Assembly (NCBI GenBank): GCA_947577185.1
Contig: CANPUE010000001.1
Location: 1 to 64,000, forward strand
DNA length: 64,000 bases
DNA from: an uncultured Lachnospiraceae bacterium
Lineage (GTDB): Bacteria > Bacillota > Clostridia > Lachnospirales > Lachnospiraceae
Direction: 5' to 3'
Within the stretch, counting starts at the first letter, position 1. The number at the start of each line of letters is the position of its first letter. Below are positions 44,294 to 53,583 of the stretch, in pieces. Both the position numbers and the translations under genes were made by a program. Under the pieces are notes generated by a model, which worked only from the letters and a program-made list of their open reading frames with translations, did no database searches and was not told where the DNA came from.

Positions 44294-45253
44294 TTACCGG
44301 AGCAGTCTTCTGGCCAGCAGACCCCGCACAAAAAACAGGCCGTAACCGATATGGGTCGCGAAGATGCCTGTCAGGGAGAGAACGAACAGCCGCAGGTTAT
44401 GACAATCTCTTAAACTGTAAGCCGCAAGGCCGAAATAAACGGCCAGAACTGTCCCATACACCCACCAAAGCGGCGCACAAAGCAGGCAGACGGCCGGGCC
44501 AAAAAGTACGCCTGCCGCAAAGAGACTGGGGATAAAATACACAGGGCGCAGACTGGTCTGCGGCAGTTTTTTAGCAAAATATCCTCTATGCTTCGCATAG
44601 TTCGTGACCTGTTTTAAATGTGGTCTGAACAAAGGCCGTCTGTGATGATAGACCAAAACATCCGGGCTGTAGATCAGTTTTTTCCCTGTATTGACAATAT
44701 CCATGCACAGTTTGGTATCTTCCCCCGGATAAAAAGAGGAATCAAATCCGTGAACCTGTTCAAACACTTCACGCTTCACGATAAGATTCACACTCGGCAA
44801 ATCGTCGTCCTCACAGCGTTTCCCCGGCAGATAACGGTATGTATACTTACCGCTGCACAGGAAACTTTCATAGACTTTGCCGCCCGCAAGCTGGCGCAGC
44901 GTATCATTAGGGGCCGTTACGGCCGGCCCGCCCACGGCTCCGACTGCCGGATCTTCCAGCTGCGCAGCTGCATTTTTTAACCAGTCCTTTTCCGGCCAGG
45001 CATCATCATCTGTGAAGGCAAAAATATCGCCGGATGCATACTGTAAGGCAAGGTCTCTTTTCTGTGCAGGCCCGGTCTTCCCGCTGGGAATGATCTTTAC
45101 GGCAGGATCGGAAAACACTTCTTCCCCCGGCTCGTCCGGGAAGATCAGCACCTCAAAATCAGGATAATCCAGCTCCATATGGCGGGGAACCGCTTCCCGC
45201 ACATAATCATTGATTTCCCGTACGGGAATGATGATCGATATTTTTTTGGTCAT
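44294..45253 (-). CDS. GT2-family glycosyltransferase with C-terminal membrane helices
   Basis: 319 residues from ATG 45253 (ATGA overlap with the flippase; GGAG upstream). ISIIIPVREINDYVREAV, FTDDDAWPEKDW metal site near 85 and VNLIVKREVFEQVHGFD with FYPGEDTKLCM; then three or so C-terminal membrane helices (PSLFAAGVLFGPAVCLLC, GTVLAVYFGLAAYSL). Probably a priming or chain-extending enzyme on a lipid carrier. Confidence 0.92.
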   Translation of the reverse strand: MTKKISIIIPVREINDYVREAVPRHMELDYPDFEVLIFPDEPGEEVFSDPAVKIIPSGKTGPAQKRDLALQYASGDIFAFTDDDAWPEKDWLKNAAAQLEDPAVGAVGGPAVTAPNDTLRQLAGGKVYESFLCSGKYTYRYLPGKRCEDDDLPSVNLIVKREVFEQVHGFDSSFYPGEDTKLCMDIVNTGKKLIYSPDVLVYHHRRPLFRPHLKQVTNYAKHRGYFAKKLPQTSLRPVYFIPSLFAAGVLFGPAVCLLCAPLWWVYGTVLAVYFGLAAYSLRDCHNLRLFVLSLTGIFATHIGYGLFFVRGLLARRLLR

Positions 45254-46530
45254 ATACGCTCTCCCGCCTCCCTTTTTGCTCTGCCAGACAATAATAAGAT
45301 CAGATGAAACAGGAAAATGCACCAGAGAACCGCACCGCATATTCCCATGACGCCTTCTATGGTTTCATGATAACAGGCAGTCAGTACCAGGCAGGCGGCC
45401 AGTCCCAGAAACATCGTTGCCGCAAATGTCCTCACCAGGCTGCGCGCCAGAAAATAATTCATGAGCATCGTCACAAACGTTAACGGCGCCACAAAGAAAC
45501 AGACCGCCGGAAGATAGCGAATCGATTCCACATATTTTTGTCCAAACAGCAGGCCGATGACCTCTCTGCCAAACAGGAGCATGCCTGCCTGACAGGCCAG
45601 ACACGCGCCGCCTCCGTACAAAAATGCTTTCGCCAGGACTTTTGTGCTGTCCTCTCCTCCTGTTTCCATCTCAACGACAGCGGGAAAGAGCGCGGCCGCA
45701 GCCGCGGAAGAAACATACATTGCGATCTTGCCGATCACCATCGCACAAGAGTAGATTCCGGCTTCCGTATCGGAAAAGTAATATTTCATCAAAAGCATGT
45801 CCCCGTTTGTAAACATCACCATACAGCACTGTATCACGACAGCGCCTGTCACATATTTCCCGATCCCCATATCCTGAAAATCCGGCCGGCCGACCTGCAA
45901 AAAGGCTTCCTTCACATAGCGCCGGATCGGTTTCATGCCATATATGACAGCCGCAGCCGTTCCCAGCAAAATACCGGTCAGAACACCGTATACATTCCAT
46001 CCTGCCAGAATCAGCCCGCATCCGATCACCAGCTTGCCAAGTGTCAGCAGAAGACTCTGCATGCCCATTCTGGCAAATTCCTGCATCCCCTGCAGAATGC
46101 TGTAGACACTCTGGTGCAGGAGGGAAGCCGCCGCCAGCAGGAACAGAAAAATGAGATAACGCGCATCCTCTATGCCAAAGAAGGCACTGACCCACTCCGC
46201 TCCCAAAAGCCCCGCGGACAGCAAGAGCACCGTTATAACAAACAGAAAGCGGCTAAGAAGCCTGATCACCGCCGCCATCCCGATACGGCCTGTTCCAAGG
46301 CTTGCACGGGACGCATAATTGACCGCAATCAGTGACAAAACGGAGCCCGGCATACAACAGAGCGTCAGCAGGGAAAGCAGGGTGTTTTCCAACGCATACG
46401 CTTCTACGGAAAGCAGGCGTCCCGTTATCATCTGAAAAAAATAATTGCAGATATTTGTAAGCATCATCAGCACGAATAAAATAAAGCTGTTTTTCTCAAA
46501 TGTATTCCGACTTTGGTTTAATGCTTTCAA
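45250..46530 (-). CDS. Polysaccharide flippase (Wzx-like), operon 2
   Basis: 426 residues with about twelve membrane helices (FILFVLMMLTNICNYFFQ, FLFVITVLLLSAGLLG, MLLMKYYFSDTEAGIYS, FVAPLTFVTMLMNYFLA). The stretch TNGDMLLMKYYFSDTEAGIY is typical of PST flippases (LVGxxFSxxEaGxY type). The start codon is TTG at 46530, inside the end of the GT2 gene. Exports lipid-linked product of operon 2. Confidence 0.9.
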   Translation of the reverse strand: MKALNQSRNTFEKNSFILFVLMMLTNICNYFFQMITGRLLSVEAYALENTLLSLLTLCCMPGSVLSLIAVNYASRASLGTGRIGMAAVIRLLSRFLFVITVLLLSAGLLGAEWVSAFFGIEDARYLIFLFLLAAASLLHQSVYSILQGMQEFARMGMQSLLLTLGKLVIGCGLILAGWNVYGVLTGILLGTAAAVIYGMKPIRRYVKEAFLQVGRPDFQDMGIGKYVTGAVVIQCCMVMFTNGDMLLMKYYFSDTEAGIYSCAMVIGKIAMYVSSAAAAALFPAVVEMETGGEDSTKVLAKAFLYGGGACLACQAGMLLFGREVIGLLFGQKYVESIRYLPAVCFFVAPLTFVTMLMNYFLARSLVRTFAATMFLGLAACLVLTACYHETIEGVMGICGAVLWCIFLFHLILLLSGRAKREAGERI

Positions 46531-47293
46531 GTTTCTTTCCCATTCGTTTTAATTTGTGTACATTCCGGTAAATGCGCAGGGTGTCCCGTGCCACCATGAG
46601 GATATCTGACATTTTGATCCTGCCCCATCTGCTCTCTCTTTTAAAGACGAGCCTGACCGGCATCTCTTCGATCTTTCCCCCGCAGCGCCGCAGCAGCGCC
46701 AGTACTTCGATATCATATGCAAATCCGTCTGTGCCGACATCCTGTATCACCTGATTTAACGCCCTGGCCTCAAATAATTTGATTCCTGTCTGCGTATCCT
46801 TTATGTTCAGGCGAAACAAGACTTTGAGCATCACATAATAGCCAAGGCTCATGATCTTTCTTGGCAGAGGATACTCCACCTGTGAGTCTTTGTGCATTTT
46901 GGAACCGATCACGGCACAGGCTCCCGTCTGGCTCATTTTTTTGAGGAACGCTCTCAGGTGCATCGGAGACAGGTCAAGATCCGCATCGAGAAATGCAATA
47001 TAATCACCGGACGCATAGGCAGTCCCTTCTTTGACCGCCGCGCCTTTTCCCCTGTTTTGCACATAGCCGGCCGCGGTAATATTGTCAGTTTCCTCTGCCG
47101 CCCGCCGGATCTGCTCTTTCGTGTCATCCAGGCTCCCGTCATCTACCACAATCAACTCAAAATCTGTGCAGAACGAACCGATCAGCTTTTCCATTTCCAG
47201 CAGATTGTGATAAATGGTTTTTCCCTCGTTGTAAGCGGGAACGATCACTGACAGTTTCTTATTAAAAATATCCTCCGCATATCGATCTTCCAT
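46496..47293 (-). CDS. GT2 dolichyl-phosphate sugar synthase-like protein
   Basis: 265 residues from ATG 47293 (GGGGGAG nine bases upstream); a GTG at 47359 would overlap the upstream gene. LSVIVPAYNEGKTIYHNL, VVDDGSLDDTKE, NRGKGAAVKEG, LDADLDLSP and DTQTGIKLF are the pattern of polyprenyl-phosphate glucosyl/mannosyl synthases. Product may be the lipid-linked sugar donor for the GT-C enzymes of the same operon. Confidence 0.92.
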   Translation of the reverse strand: MEDRYAEDIFNKKLSVIVPAYNEGKTIYHNLLEMEKLIGSFCTDFELIVVDDGSLDDTKEQIRRAAEETDNITAAGYVQNRGKGAAVKEGTAYASGDYIAFLDADLDLSPMHLRAFLKKMSQTGACAVIGSKMHKDSQVEYPLPRKIMSLGYYVMLKVLFRLNIKDTQTGIKLFEARALNQVIQDVGTDGFAYDIEVLALLRRCGGKIEEMPVRLVFKRESRWGRIKMSDILMVARDTLRIYRNVHKLKRMGKKLESIKPKSEYI

Positions 47294-47351
47294 TTCCTTT
47301 TGCTCCCCCTCATTTCCCGGCATTTTCCACTCTGCAGTCTCCGCCTCTTTT

Positions 47352-48590
47352 TCATGCACCGCCTTCTGCCTTTTTCAGTTCTGCGATATAATTTCCGGCG
47401 ATCACGTCATAGTCGTATTGCCAAGCCGTTTTTTCCCCGTTATCTCTGATTTGTTCCCATAATACCTGATCAGATAACAGGCGGCTGATCTGCACTGTGA
47501 GCTGTGTGACATTCCTTTCCTCACACAGCAGGCCGTTAACACCGTCACTGATCACCTGGCCGATTCCCCCTGTACGGCTTGCCACGACCGGAACGCCCGA
47601 TGCCATCGCCTCTAAAAGCGTGACCGGCAGCCCTTCTTGATCCCCATCGGCCGCAGTGACCGAAGGAATCACGGCCACATCAGCCGAGGCATAAATCACC
47701 CGGAGCTCCTCATGCGTTTTTGCACCGAGAAAACGGATTTCACAGCTTTTTCCGGCGTCCAGTCTCTGTTCCCGCGCCAGACTCATCAATTCCTCCCGCA
47801 GCGGCCCATCCCCCGCAATCACAAGCATTGCATCCATACGGCGCATCGCTTCCGATCTCACGGCTTTTATCAGATAGCGGACTCCTTTTTTCTCCGCCAG
47901 TCTCCCGACAAAGAGAATGACCTTTCTCTCACCCTGCCCAAAATAATTTTCTATCCGGTATCGGCTTCCAAACTTTTCCCCGTCTACCCCCATCGGAATT
48001 ACAACCGGAACCGTATGTCCCATGGAAAGTCCGGCATAGAGTTCTTCCTCCATCACTTCTTTCAGGCAGTCCGAGACAGCCGTGACGCCAAAGGCTCTTT
48101 TCAGGCATCGCTGTTTTGCCTTTTTGCAGATCCCTGTATTGAAAGAGGTAACATCCCCGCCATGTCCTGTCACCAGATAGGGCTTTTTAAATAAGGACTG
48201 CACCACCCCCTGCGGGATGAGCCAATGCGCATGCACAAGATCATACGCAGGCAGTCTTCTTGCCAGCTGCCCGAAGAAAGCAAGAAACAAAAACGGAACC
48301 AACAGCGCACGAACCTTTTTCTCCCGGATTCTGGGCACGATCGCACCCGGATAACAGAGTGTCTCCCATCTGTGCAGAGGAAAGTAATGATACCGGATCA
48401 CCTTTACGCCCTCCATAACTTCTTCCTCTCTGGCGCCGGGCGCTGCAGGAACCAACACCGTAATGTCAAACGCTCCTGTCATATGGGCGGCCAGATCCAG
48501 AATAAACCCCGGTTCCGTATCGCCCTTCCATCTTGGAAAAGTGGAAGCTGTCACCAGCAGCTTTTTCTTCTCTGAAGCGTCCTGTTCCAT
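47352..48590 (-). CDS. GT4-family glycosyltransferase
   Basis: 412 residues, GT-B fold. HAHWLIPQG, GHGGDVTSF in the acceptor domain; FVGRLAEKKGVRYLI near 230, GDGPLREEL, and the E-x7-E site GDQEGLPVTLLEAMA near 325 with SGVPVVASRTGG. Soluble. Its first 125 bases overlap the GT2 frame upstream; the ATG 48590 has GGAG upstream. Confidence 0.94.
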   Translation of the reverse strand: MEQDASEKKKLLVTASTFPRWKGDTEPGFILDLAAHMTGAFDITVLVPAAPGAREEEVMEGVKVIRYHYFPLHRWETLCYPGAIVPRIREKKVRALLVPFLFLAFFGQLARRLPAYDLVHAHWLIPQGVVQSLFKKPYLVTGHGGDVTSFNTGICKKAKQRCLKRAFGVTAVSDCLKEVMEEELYAGLSMGHTVPVVIPMGVDGEKFGSRYRIENYFGQGERKVILFVGRLAEKKGVRYLIKAVRSEAMRRMDAMLVIAGDGPLREELMSLAREQRLDAGKSCEIRFLGAKTHEELRVIYASADVAVIPSVTAADGDQEGLPVTLLEAMASGVPVVASRTGGIGQVISDGVNGLLCEERNVTQLTVQISRLLSDQVLWEQIRDNGEKTAWQYDYDVIAGNYIAELKKAEGGA

Positions 48591-49605
48591 TTCCGTCTCC
48601 TTCCTGCCCCGTCTCTTTTATCCTGCTTATGGAGTCATACTCCGCACGTCTGGCATGATACTGTGCGTCCTGCAAGATCTTTCTGTTGGCCGCCAGCACA
48701 TCTGCCAAAAGTCCGATCACCAGTGTCAGAAAACCTATGATAATGAGCGTACAGCCAAGAATCAGCGACTGCACATGGCCGCCTGCCGTCCCCGCCGCGA
48801 TCAGATACAGATACCGGAATCCGATGAGCAGTCCGGCCGCTGTGGGAACAGCCGCCAGAAAAGAAAAACATTTGAGCGGTCTGTACATCATATAAGCCCG
48901 CAGAATCGTCAGCATGCTCTTTTTGACATATTCCCATGTATTGGAAAACAGTCTCGATGGGCGAAGCGCCCCGTTTGTATGTACGGGTACACTGGTGATT
49001 GCCATCCGTTCCCTCCCGGCCTGCACGATCGTCTCCAACGTGTAGGTATAATCGTTGATCACATTGATCCGCATAGCGGCCTCCCTGCTGAATGCACGAA
49101 AACCGCTGGGCGCATCCGGAATGTCCGTGTTAGAAGCCCGGCGCACGACGAAACTCCCAAAATGCTGCAGCTTCTTTTTCAAAAAAGAAAAATGTTCCGT
49201 ATCATCGATTGGCCGCGCGCCGATCACGATATCCGCTCTTCCTTCCAGGATCGGCCCGATCAGGCCTCTGATGTCTTCCGCGCAGTACTGGTTATCCGCA
49301 TCGGTGTTGACAATGATATCCGCACCGTTTCGCAGACAGCCGTCCAGTCCCGCCATGAAGCCTCTGGCGAGACCTTTATTGCATTTTTGAGAAACAATAT
49401 GGTGCACGCCGCAGTTTCTGGCAACCTGTACGGTATCATCATTACTGCCGTCATCGACAATGAGATATTCGATCTCATCGATCATGTTTCTCCCATCCGC
49501 AACGCTTTCATCCAGCATCCCGTCTAATTGTCCATGCAGGGCATTCAGCGTGATCTCCAGCGTTTCCGCCTCGTTATAACAGGGAATTTGAATCATCAGC
49601 TTCAT
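48466..49605 (-). CDS. GT2-family glycosyltransferase, membrane anchored
   Basis: 379 residues: catalytic domain with MIQIPCYNEAETLEITL, VDDGSNDDT, NTDADNQYCAEDI and the DAPSGFRAFSREAA block, then two membrane helices (VPTAAGLLIGFRYLYLI, LILGCTLIIIGFLTLVIG). The pattern is that of DPM1/DPG-synthase-like enzymes acting on polyprenyl phosphate. The last 41 residues are translated from a frame that overlaps the next gene by 125 bases and look low-complexity (GDGNGTGRF), so the natural C-terminus may be shorter. Confidence 0.9.
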   Translation of the reverse strand: MKLMIQIPCYNEAETLEITLNALHGQLDGMLDESVADGRNMIDEIEYLIVDDGSNDDTVQVARNCGVHHIVSQKCNKGLARGFMAGLDGCLRNGADIIVNTDADNQYCAEDIRGLIGPILEGRADIVIGARPIDDTEHFSFLKKKLQHFGSFVVRRASNTDIPDAPSGFRAFSREAAMRINVINDYTYTLETIVQAGRERMAITSVPVHTNGALRPSRLFSNTWEYVKKSMLTILRAYMMYRPLKCFSFLAAVPTAAGLLIGFRYLYLIAAGTAGGHVQSLILGCTLIIIGFLTLVIGLLADVLAANRKILQDAQYHARRAEYDSISRIKETGQEGDGNGTGRFREEKAAGDSFHFSKMEGRYGTGVYSGSGRPYDRSV

Positions 49606-49623
49606 GCGCGCACCTCTTTTCCT

Positions 49624-51438
49624 TTAGTCAGACGATTGCGACACAAACAGGACAAACATACCGTTCTCCATACACTTTTCACAGCTGCGCCCGATCTCAT
49701 CAAGGTACGCACTCTGCGAACCGGCGATCAGAAATGCCTGTTTGGGCAGCTCCTTTTCCAGAAAGTTCTCATCCGTTCTTTTTTCCTGCGGCGCCGCAAT
49801 GATCTCGATCTTCTGATCCCTCATGGCAAATTGAATCAGGTTTACATAAGGGATTCCTCCCTCATGCAGATAAAAGACCGGCAGATCGTATTCCATGACA
49901 TATTCATAAATCTGCAGATTGTAATAATTCACATCATTGAAAAGCCACGTATATTTCTTTTGCAGGCAGAGGATCAGTACGATCTCCACTGCCACAACAA
50001 CCCCGAATGCGGACCGGCCTGCCAGACGGTTCCGGAACTTTTTTCCTGCGAACGCACAGCCCCATACGAATAGAATCAGACAGATGCCGAAGAAAAACGA
50101 TTTTGGAAATTCTTCTCTGATGTCATAATGCCAGTCGTCCGACAGATAGCTGATACCGGGTGCAAAATACCCCTGCATAACGGATAATCCGCTATGCAGG
50201 GCATTCAAAAATGTAATTCCGGATAACACTGCGGTAAAAACCACACTCACAACCACACTTTTCACAAATTCCCGCAATCGATATCCGTTCTTACAGAAAA
50301 CTGGCAGTCCCATGCCGAGAAACACTGGCAAAAGATACTCGTTATATCTGCCATAGACGATCCCGTCCAGTCTGCCCGGTTCGATCCCGTTTACGGCCGT
50401 GACCATAAACTGTCCTGTGAAAGAAAGCAGGAGGAATAAGGCAAAATATCTCCGCTTCCCCGCTTGCAATATTCCTTTGCCAAGACGGCAGAGCGCCGGA
50501 CAGATCAGCCCAAAAGAAGCCAATACAAGATAATAAAATTTCCCTGCACAACTCAAAAATAACTTTCCCATTCCCTGCATCGAAAAAAGCTTTTTGACTT
50601 TTTCCATCTGTCCGGTATAATCATTGACAGAAAGTATTCCGGGATCCGATGCCGCATACACTGTATCCATGATTCTTTCTTTTAAAAACAGACCGCACAA
50701 CACACCCGTAAAAAAGATCACCGCCATGGCAAACAGCATCTTCCGGCAGGAAGGCCGTCTGCGGACATACAAAAACAGTACCGCCGCGGCCGCAGACACA
50801 ACGCCCACCGTGCGCATGTGCACAAAATATAAATAAAGAAGCGACAGCGCGAGCATCACCGCGCCGCTCATCTTCGGTTTTTCCATCCACAAAATAAACT
50901 GATAGCAGATCAATACATACAGAAATGTCAAGAGTCCTTCCGCCAGCGTCGTCTGCGCATAAAAAGACCAGGCCGGATAAAAGACCGCACATCCCGTGGC
51001 AAATAAAACAGCAGACCTTTTTTCCGTCAGCGCTTCCTCTGACTGTTCCGGCGCACCGCCCGGATACCATCTTTGGAAGATGCCGCAAAGCAGGAACACT
51101 GACGCACATTGTAATATCATATTAATCGTTACCGCCGCGCGGTAAGCCGTTACACTATCCCGGCAGAGCATTAAGACAGGCAGCAGGATCAGACTGTAGC
51201 CAAAGGAATAATAAGAACCTAAGGAAGCCATCTGCGACCAGTCACAGCCTGCAGTCTGCGCGGCACATGCCCAGTAGCCAAACTCATCGGGATAAATGGA
51301 AAAGCCGTAAATTTTATGTATATTCAGACAAAAAATACAGAAAATAAACAGGATGAAGGATAACAGATACCGAGAGAAGAAGTTCCTTCCTCTCCCGGAT
51401 CCTGTGTATGATGTATCATCAATATCTGACGATCGCAT
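49624..51438 (-). CDS. GT-C-like polytopic membrane protein
   Basis: 604 residues from ATG 51438; TTG 51465 is an alternative. Starts with a helix (YLLSFILFIFCIFCLNI) and the loop IYPDEFGYWACAA, an Asp-Glu pair in the position of the GT-C catalytic acid; about twelve helices follow and a short outside domain (about 510 onward). Overlaps the end of the secreted protein gene by 20 bases, so it is coupled to it. Probable lipid-donor-dependent glycosyltransferase or polymerase. Confidence 0.82.
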   Translation of the reverse strand: MRSSDIDDTSYTGSGRGRNFFSRYLLSFILFIFCIFCLNIHKIYGFSIYPDEFGYWACAAQTAGCDWSQMASLGSYYSFGYSLILLPVLMLCRDSVTAYRAAVTINMILQCASVFLLCGIFQRWYPGGAPEQSEEALTEKRSAVLFATGCAVFYPAWSFYAQTTLAEGLLTFLYVLICYQFILWMEKPKMSGAVMLALSLLYLYFVHMRTVGVVSAAAAVLFLYVRRRPSCRKMLFAMAVIFFTGVLCGLFLKERIMDTVYAASDPGILSVNDYTGQMEKVKKLFSMQGMGKLFLSCAGKFYYLVLASFGLICPALCRLGKGILQAGKRRYFALFLLLSFTGQFMVTAVNGIEPGRLDGIVYGRYNEYLLPVFLGMGLPVFCKNGYRLREFVKSVVVSVVFTAVLSGITFLNALHSGLSVMQGYFAPGISYLSDDWHYDIREEFPKSFFFGICLILFVWGCAFAGKKFRNRLAGRSAFGVVVAVEIVLILCLQKKYTWLFNDVNYYNLQIYEYVMEYDLPVFYLHEGGIPYVNLIQFAMRDQKIEIIAAPQEKRTDENFLEKELPKQAFLIAGSQSAYLDEIGRSCEKCMENGMFVLFVSQSSD

Positions 51439-52147
51439 ATGCACCCTGTCCACCTGTTGTTTCAACCGTGACAGTATTCGGATCGGTATCCGTGTCTTTC
51501 AGAACAGATACTGCCCCGCCCGGACGCACGCATACAACGGCAAATGTCCTGTCATCCTGTGCGAATGATTTCGGAATGCCTATCTTCACAGCAATCTCCG
51601 CACCGTCTGATGAAAGCAGGCTGAACTTACCGCTGCTCTTTTTGCCGATCTCGATATTGATGCAGGGCCCTACCTCTGCGCCAAGAGACTCTGCCGCACT
51701 GTCAATGACAGCTTTGGCTGCCGTACTCTTGTCTGCATCCATGTTCGTAAACCGTGCGTAAGGAACTTCCCCTGAACCGAGTCCGTAACTGCCCGCAATG
51801 TTGGACAGTCCGCTTGTGATGGCAGTCCCATTGACGCTCGTCGCAAGATAAACGCCCTGTACCGTTGATTTTGCTCCCGCTACCGTACTGGTCGTCGGGA
51901 TGGCTGCGATACTGCTGACTGCTGCCGCATCGCCGGCGCTGACTGTTGTTTCAATGGATGCATTCACGATCGCAACAACTTCGTCCTCTACAGTGACAAC
52001 CGGCTCTTCCACACTTTCCTCCGGGATTACGACCGGCGCGCTGCTTCCGGCAGAGCTGCTGCTTGCAAATACACTCATGGACGGTGCGGCAATCAAGGCC
52101 GCCGTCAGGGCTCCCGCCATCATCTTCTGAATGAATTTCGCTTTCAT
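51419..52147 (-). CDS. Secreted protein of unknown function, first gene of operon 2
   Basis: 242 residues from ATG 52147 (AGGAGAGGAGA upstream). Signal peptide 1-26 (basic start, hydrophobic core, SVFA cut site), an acidic Val/Glu linker (VEEPVVTVEDEVV), then Ala/Ser/Thr-rich repetitive sequence and a beta-rich C-terminal half (CINIEIGKKSSGKFSLL, RTFAVVCVRPGGAVSVL). No sorting signal or membrane anchor. Placed between the inverted recombination sites and the glycan genes; I do not recognise the family. It could be a secreted partner of the glycan. Confidence 0.82.
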   Translation of the reverse strand: MKAKFIQKMMAGALTAALIAAPSMSVFASSSSAGSSAPVVIPEESVEEPVVTVEDEVVAIVNASIETTVSAGDAAAVSSIAAIPTTSTVAGAKSTVQGVYLATSVNGTAITSGLSNIAGSYGLGSGEVPYARFTNMDADKSTAAKAVIDSAAESLGAEVGPCINIEIGKKSSGKFSLLSSDGAEIAVKIGIPKSFAQDDRTFAVVCVRPGGAVSVLKDTDTDPNTVTVETTGGQGAYAIVRY

Positions 52148-52182
52148 TCTCCTCTCCTCCTTATAAAATGATTTATTTGCGC

Positions 52183-52203
52183 CGCGGGACGATGGCGCCC
52201 GCG
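52183..52203. other. Leader hairpin of the secreted protein gene
   Basis: CGCGGG (52183-52188) pairs with CCCGCG (52198-52203) in a very GC-rich patch within the 92-base leader. No promoter was seen between it and the left recombination site. Confidence 0.45.
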
Positions 52204-52236
52204 CGTACGCCGCATATGGAACAAAACATGTCATTT

Positions 52237-52267
52237 CATTTCGCAAAATAAAATATTTTGCGAAATG
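52237..52267. repeat. Left inverted recombination site
   Basis: Palindrome: arms CATTTCGCAAAATA and its complement (14 bp each) around a 3-bp AAA core. Bases 52240-52266 are identical to 53584-53610 read on the other strand. This layout (two inverted arms, short asymmetric core) is typical of tyrosine recombinase core sites. Confidence 0.9.
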
Positions 52268-52322
52268 CGGATTTCAGCGCATGCCCATGCTGTTTCAAAA
52301 GGCTGACCAGATTTTTGACGGT

Positions 52323-53444
52323 CTAAACGTCCGTCTCATTCAACCGTTCCATCAAAAGCCGTTTCTGTCTGAGCGAAGTATGCACATAAAGCTGTAATGT
52401 GATGCGGATGTCCGAATGCCCCATGATCTCACTTAAACTCTTAGCGTCGAATCCCAGTTCAATACAGCGGCTCGCAAAGCAGTGCCGCAGTGCATGAAAG
52501 TGAAACCCTTCCAGACCATTTCGATCCAAAAAACGTTCAAACCGGTACTGCAGCGTACGCGGCTCGCAGTATGCGGCACGTTTTCCCGGAATAACGTATT
52601 CCTCCGGCGCTCCTTTTTTCTCTTTCAAAAACTCCGAGAGTCTGCTGGGCAGCGGTATTTCTCTGACAGAGCTGTCACTTTTTGGTTTCATAATACAGAT
52701 TTCCGTCTCCATCCCTGTTCCCGCGTGTCTGTCCACATAGGTTTTGATCCGCTGCATCGTCTTATTGACATGAATCGTTCCCCGCTCCAGATCCACGTCC
52801 TGCCACTGCAGAGCGCAAAGTTCCCCAATCCGCACGCCGGAATTGATTGCGATCAGTATGCCTGCCTGTTCCGGTGTTTCATCCAGATACAGGATCTTCT
52901 CTATTTTGCTGATCATCTCCAACGGCGGAAGGTTTTTTTCGACAGATATCTCTTCGTTTTTTCCCGCAAGAGACAGTGACGGGATCCGGTAACGGACTGT
53001 TTCATGCTCGTTTTCATAATATTTAAGCGCCTGAATTAACAGCGCATATATCGTTTTGACATAACGATGATTTAGGCCGTCATTTTTTTTGGTCATGATG
53101 AATTTACGGATCTTTTCCGCGTCTAACGATTCCGGGTAGACATCCGCCCAATAAGAGAGTAAATGCTTCTCCACGATCCTCCGGTAACCTGCATATGTGG
53201 ACGCTTTGCACTCTTTCTTTTTCTGCTCCAGCCAACAAGTGAGAATGTATCCGATCGTCCTGCCGTCTCCTTTGAAGCTTCCATATTCTTCCAGATACCG
53301 CTGCATCTTCTTTTTTGTCTCGGTGTAGCTCGCGCCATATACGGAGCGGTATTTTCTTTTTCCGCTTCCGTCATATCCGGTTACGATCCGTCCCTCCCAT
53401 CTGCCGTCTTTTCTCTGATAAATGTTGCGTCCTTTTCTTGCCAT
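52323..53444 (-). CDS. Tyrosine recombinase (phage-integrase family), probable DNA invertase
   Basis: 373 residues. N-terminal arm-binding strands (GRNIYQRKDGRWEGRIV), a SAM-like core-binding domain about 60-150 (TYAGYRRIVEKHLL), and a catalytic domain with Arg in SGVRIGELCALQW near 203, HALRHCFASRC near 315, GHSDIRI near 340 and the nucleophile Tyr in LQLYVHTS near 352. All catalytic residues are intact. AAGGAGG before the ATG. It lies entirely between the inverted 27-bp sites; no excisionase, relaxase or phage genes are near, so a resident invertase is favoured over an integrated element. Confidence 0.93.
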   Translation of the reverse strand: MARKGRNIYQRKDGRWEGRIVTGYDGSGKRKYRSVYGASYTETKKKMQRYLEEYGSFKGDGRTIGYILTCWLEQKKKECKASTYAGYRRIVEKHLLSYWADVYPESLDAEKIRKFIMTKKNDGLNHRYVKTIYALLIQALKYYENEHETVRYRIPSLSLAGKNEEISVEKNLPPLEMISKIEKILYLDETPEQAGILIAINSGVRIGELCALQWQDVDLERGTIHVNKTMQRIKTYVDRHAGTGMETEICIMKPKSDSSVREIPLPSRLSEFLKEKKGAPEEYVIPGKRAAYCEPRTLQYRFERFLDRNGLEGFHFHALRHCFASRCIELGFDAKSLSEIMGHSDIRITLQLYVHTSLRQKRLLMERLNETDV

Positions 53445-53530
53445 AATGTGCCTCCTTTTTGTTTTTTATGTGGTTTTCTTTGTGTGGTTTATTTATTTCG
53501 CTGTATCTTCCATAATTTTTCCAAAAGGGA

Positions 53531-53558
53531 TTGACTAAAATAAAAAATGCGTTAAAAT
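53531..53558 (+). promoter_or_regulatory. Outward-facing promoter-like sequence at the right end of the invertible segment
   Basis: TTGACT (53531-53536), 16-base spacer, TAAAAT (53553-53558), 26 bases inside the right site. As oriented it points to a terminator at 53645; after inversion it would point into the leader of the secreted protein gene and operon 2. Confidence 0.6.
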
Positions 53559-53583
53559 AAAAAGGGATTAGACAAAAGTCATG

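Noticed and set aside
45538-46335. 265-codon plus-strand frame antisense to the operon 2 flippase
   Set aside because: Gln/His/Arg-rich composition and no start signal; a typical antisense shadow of a membrane protein gene.
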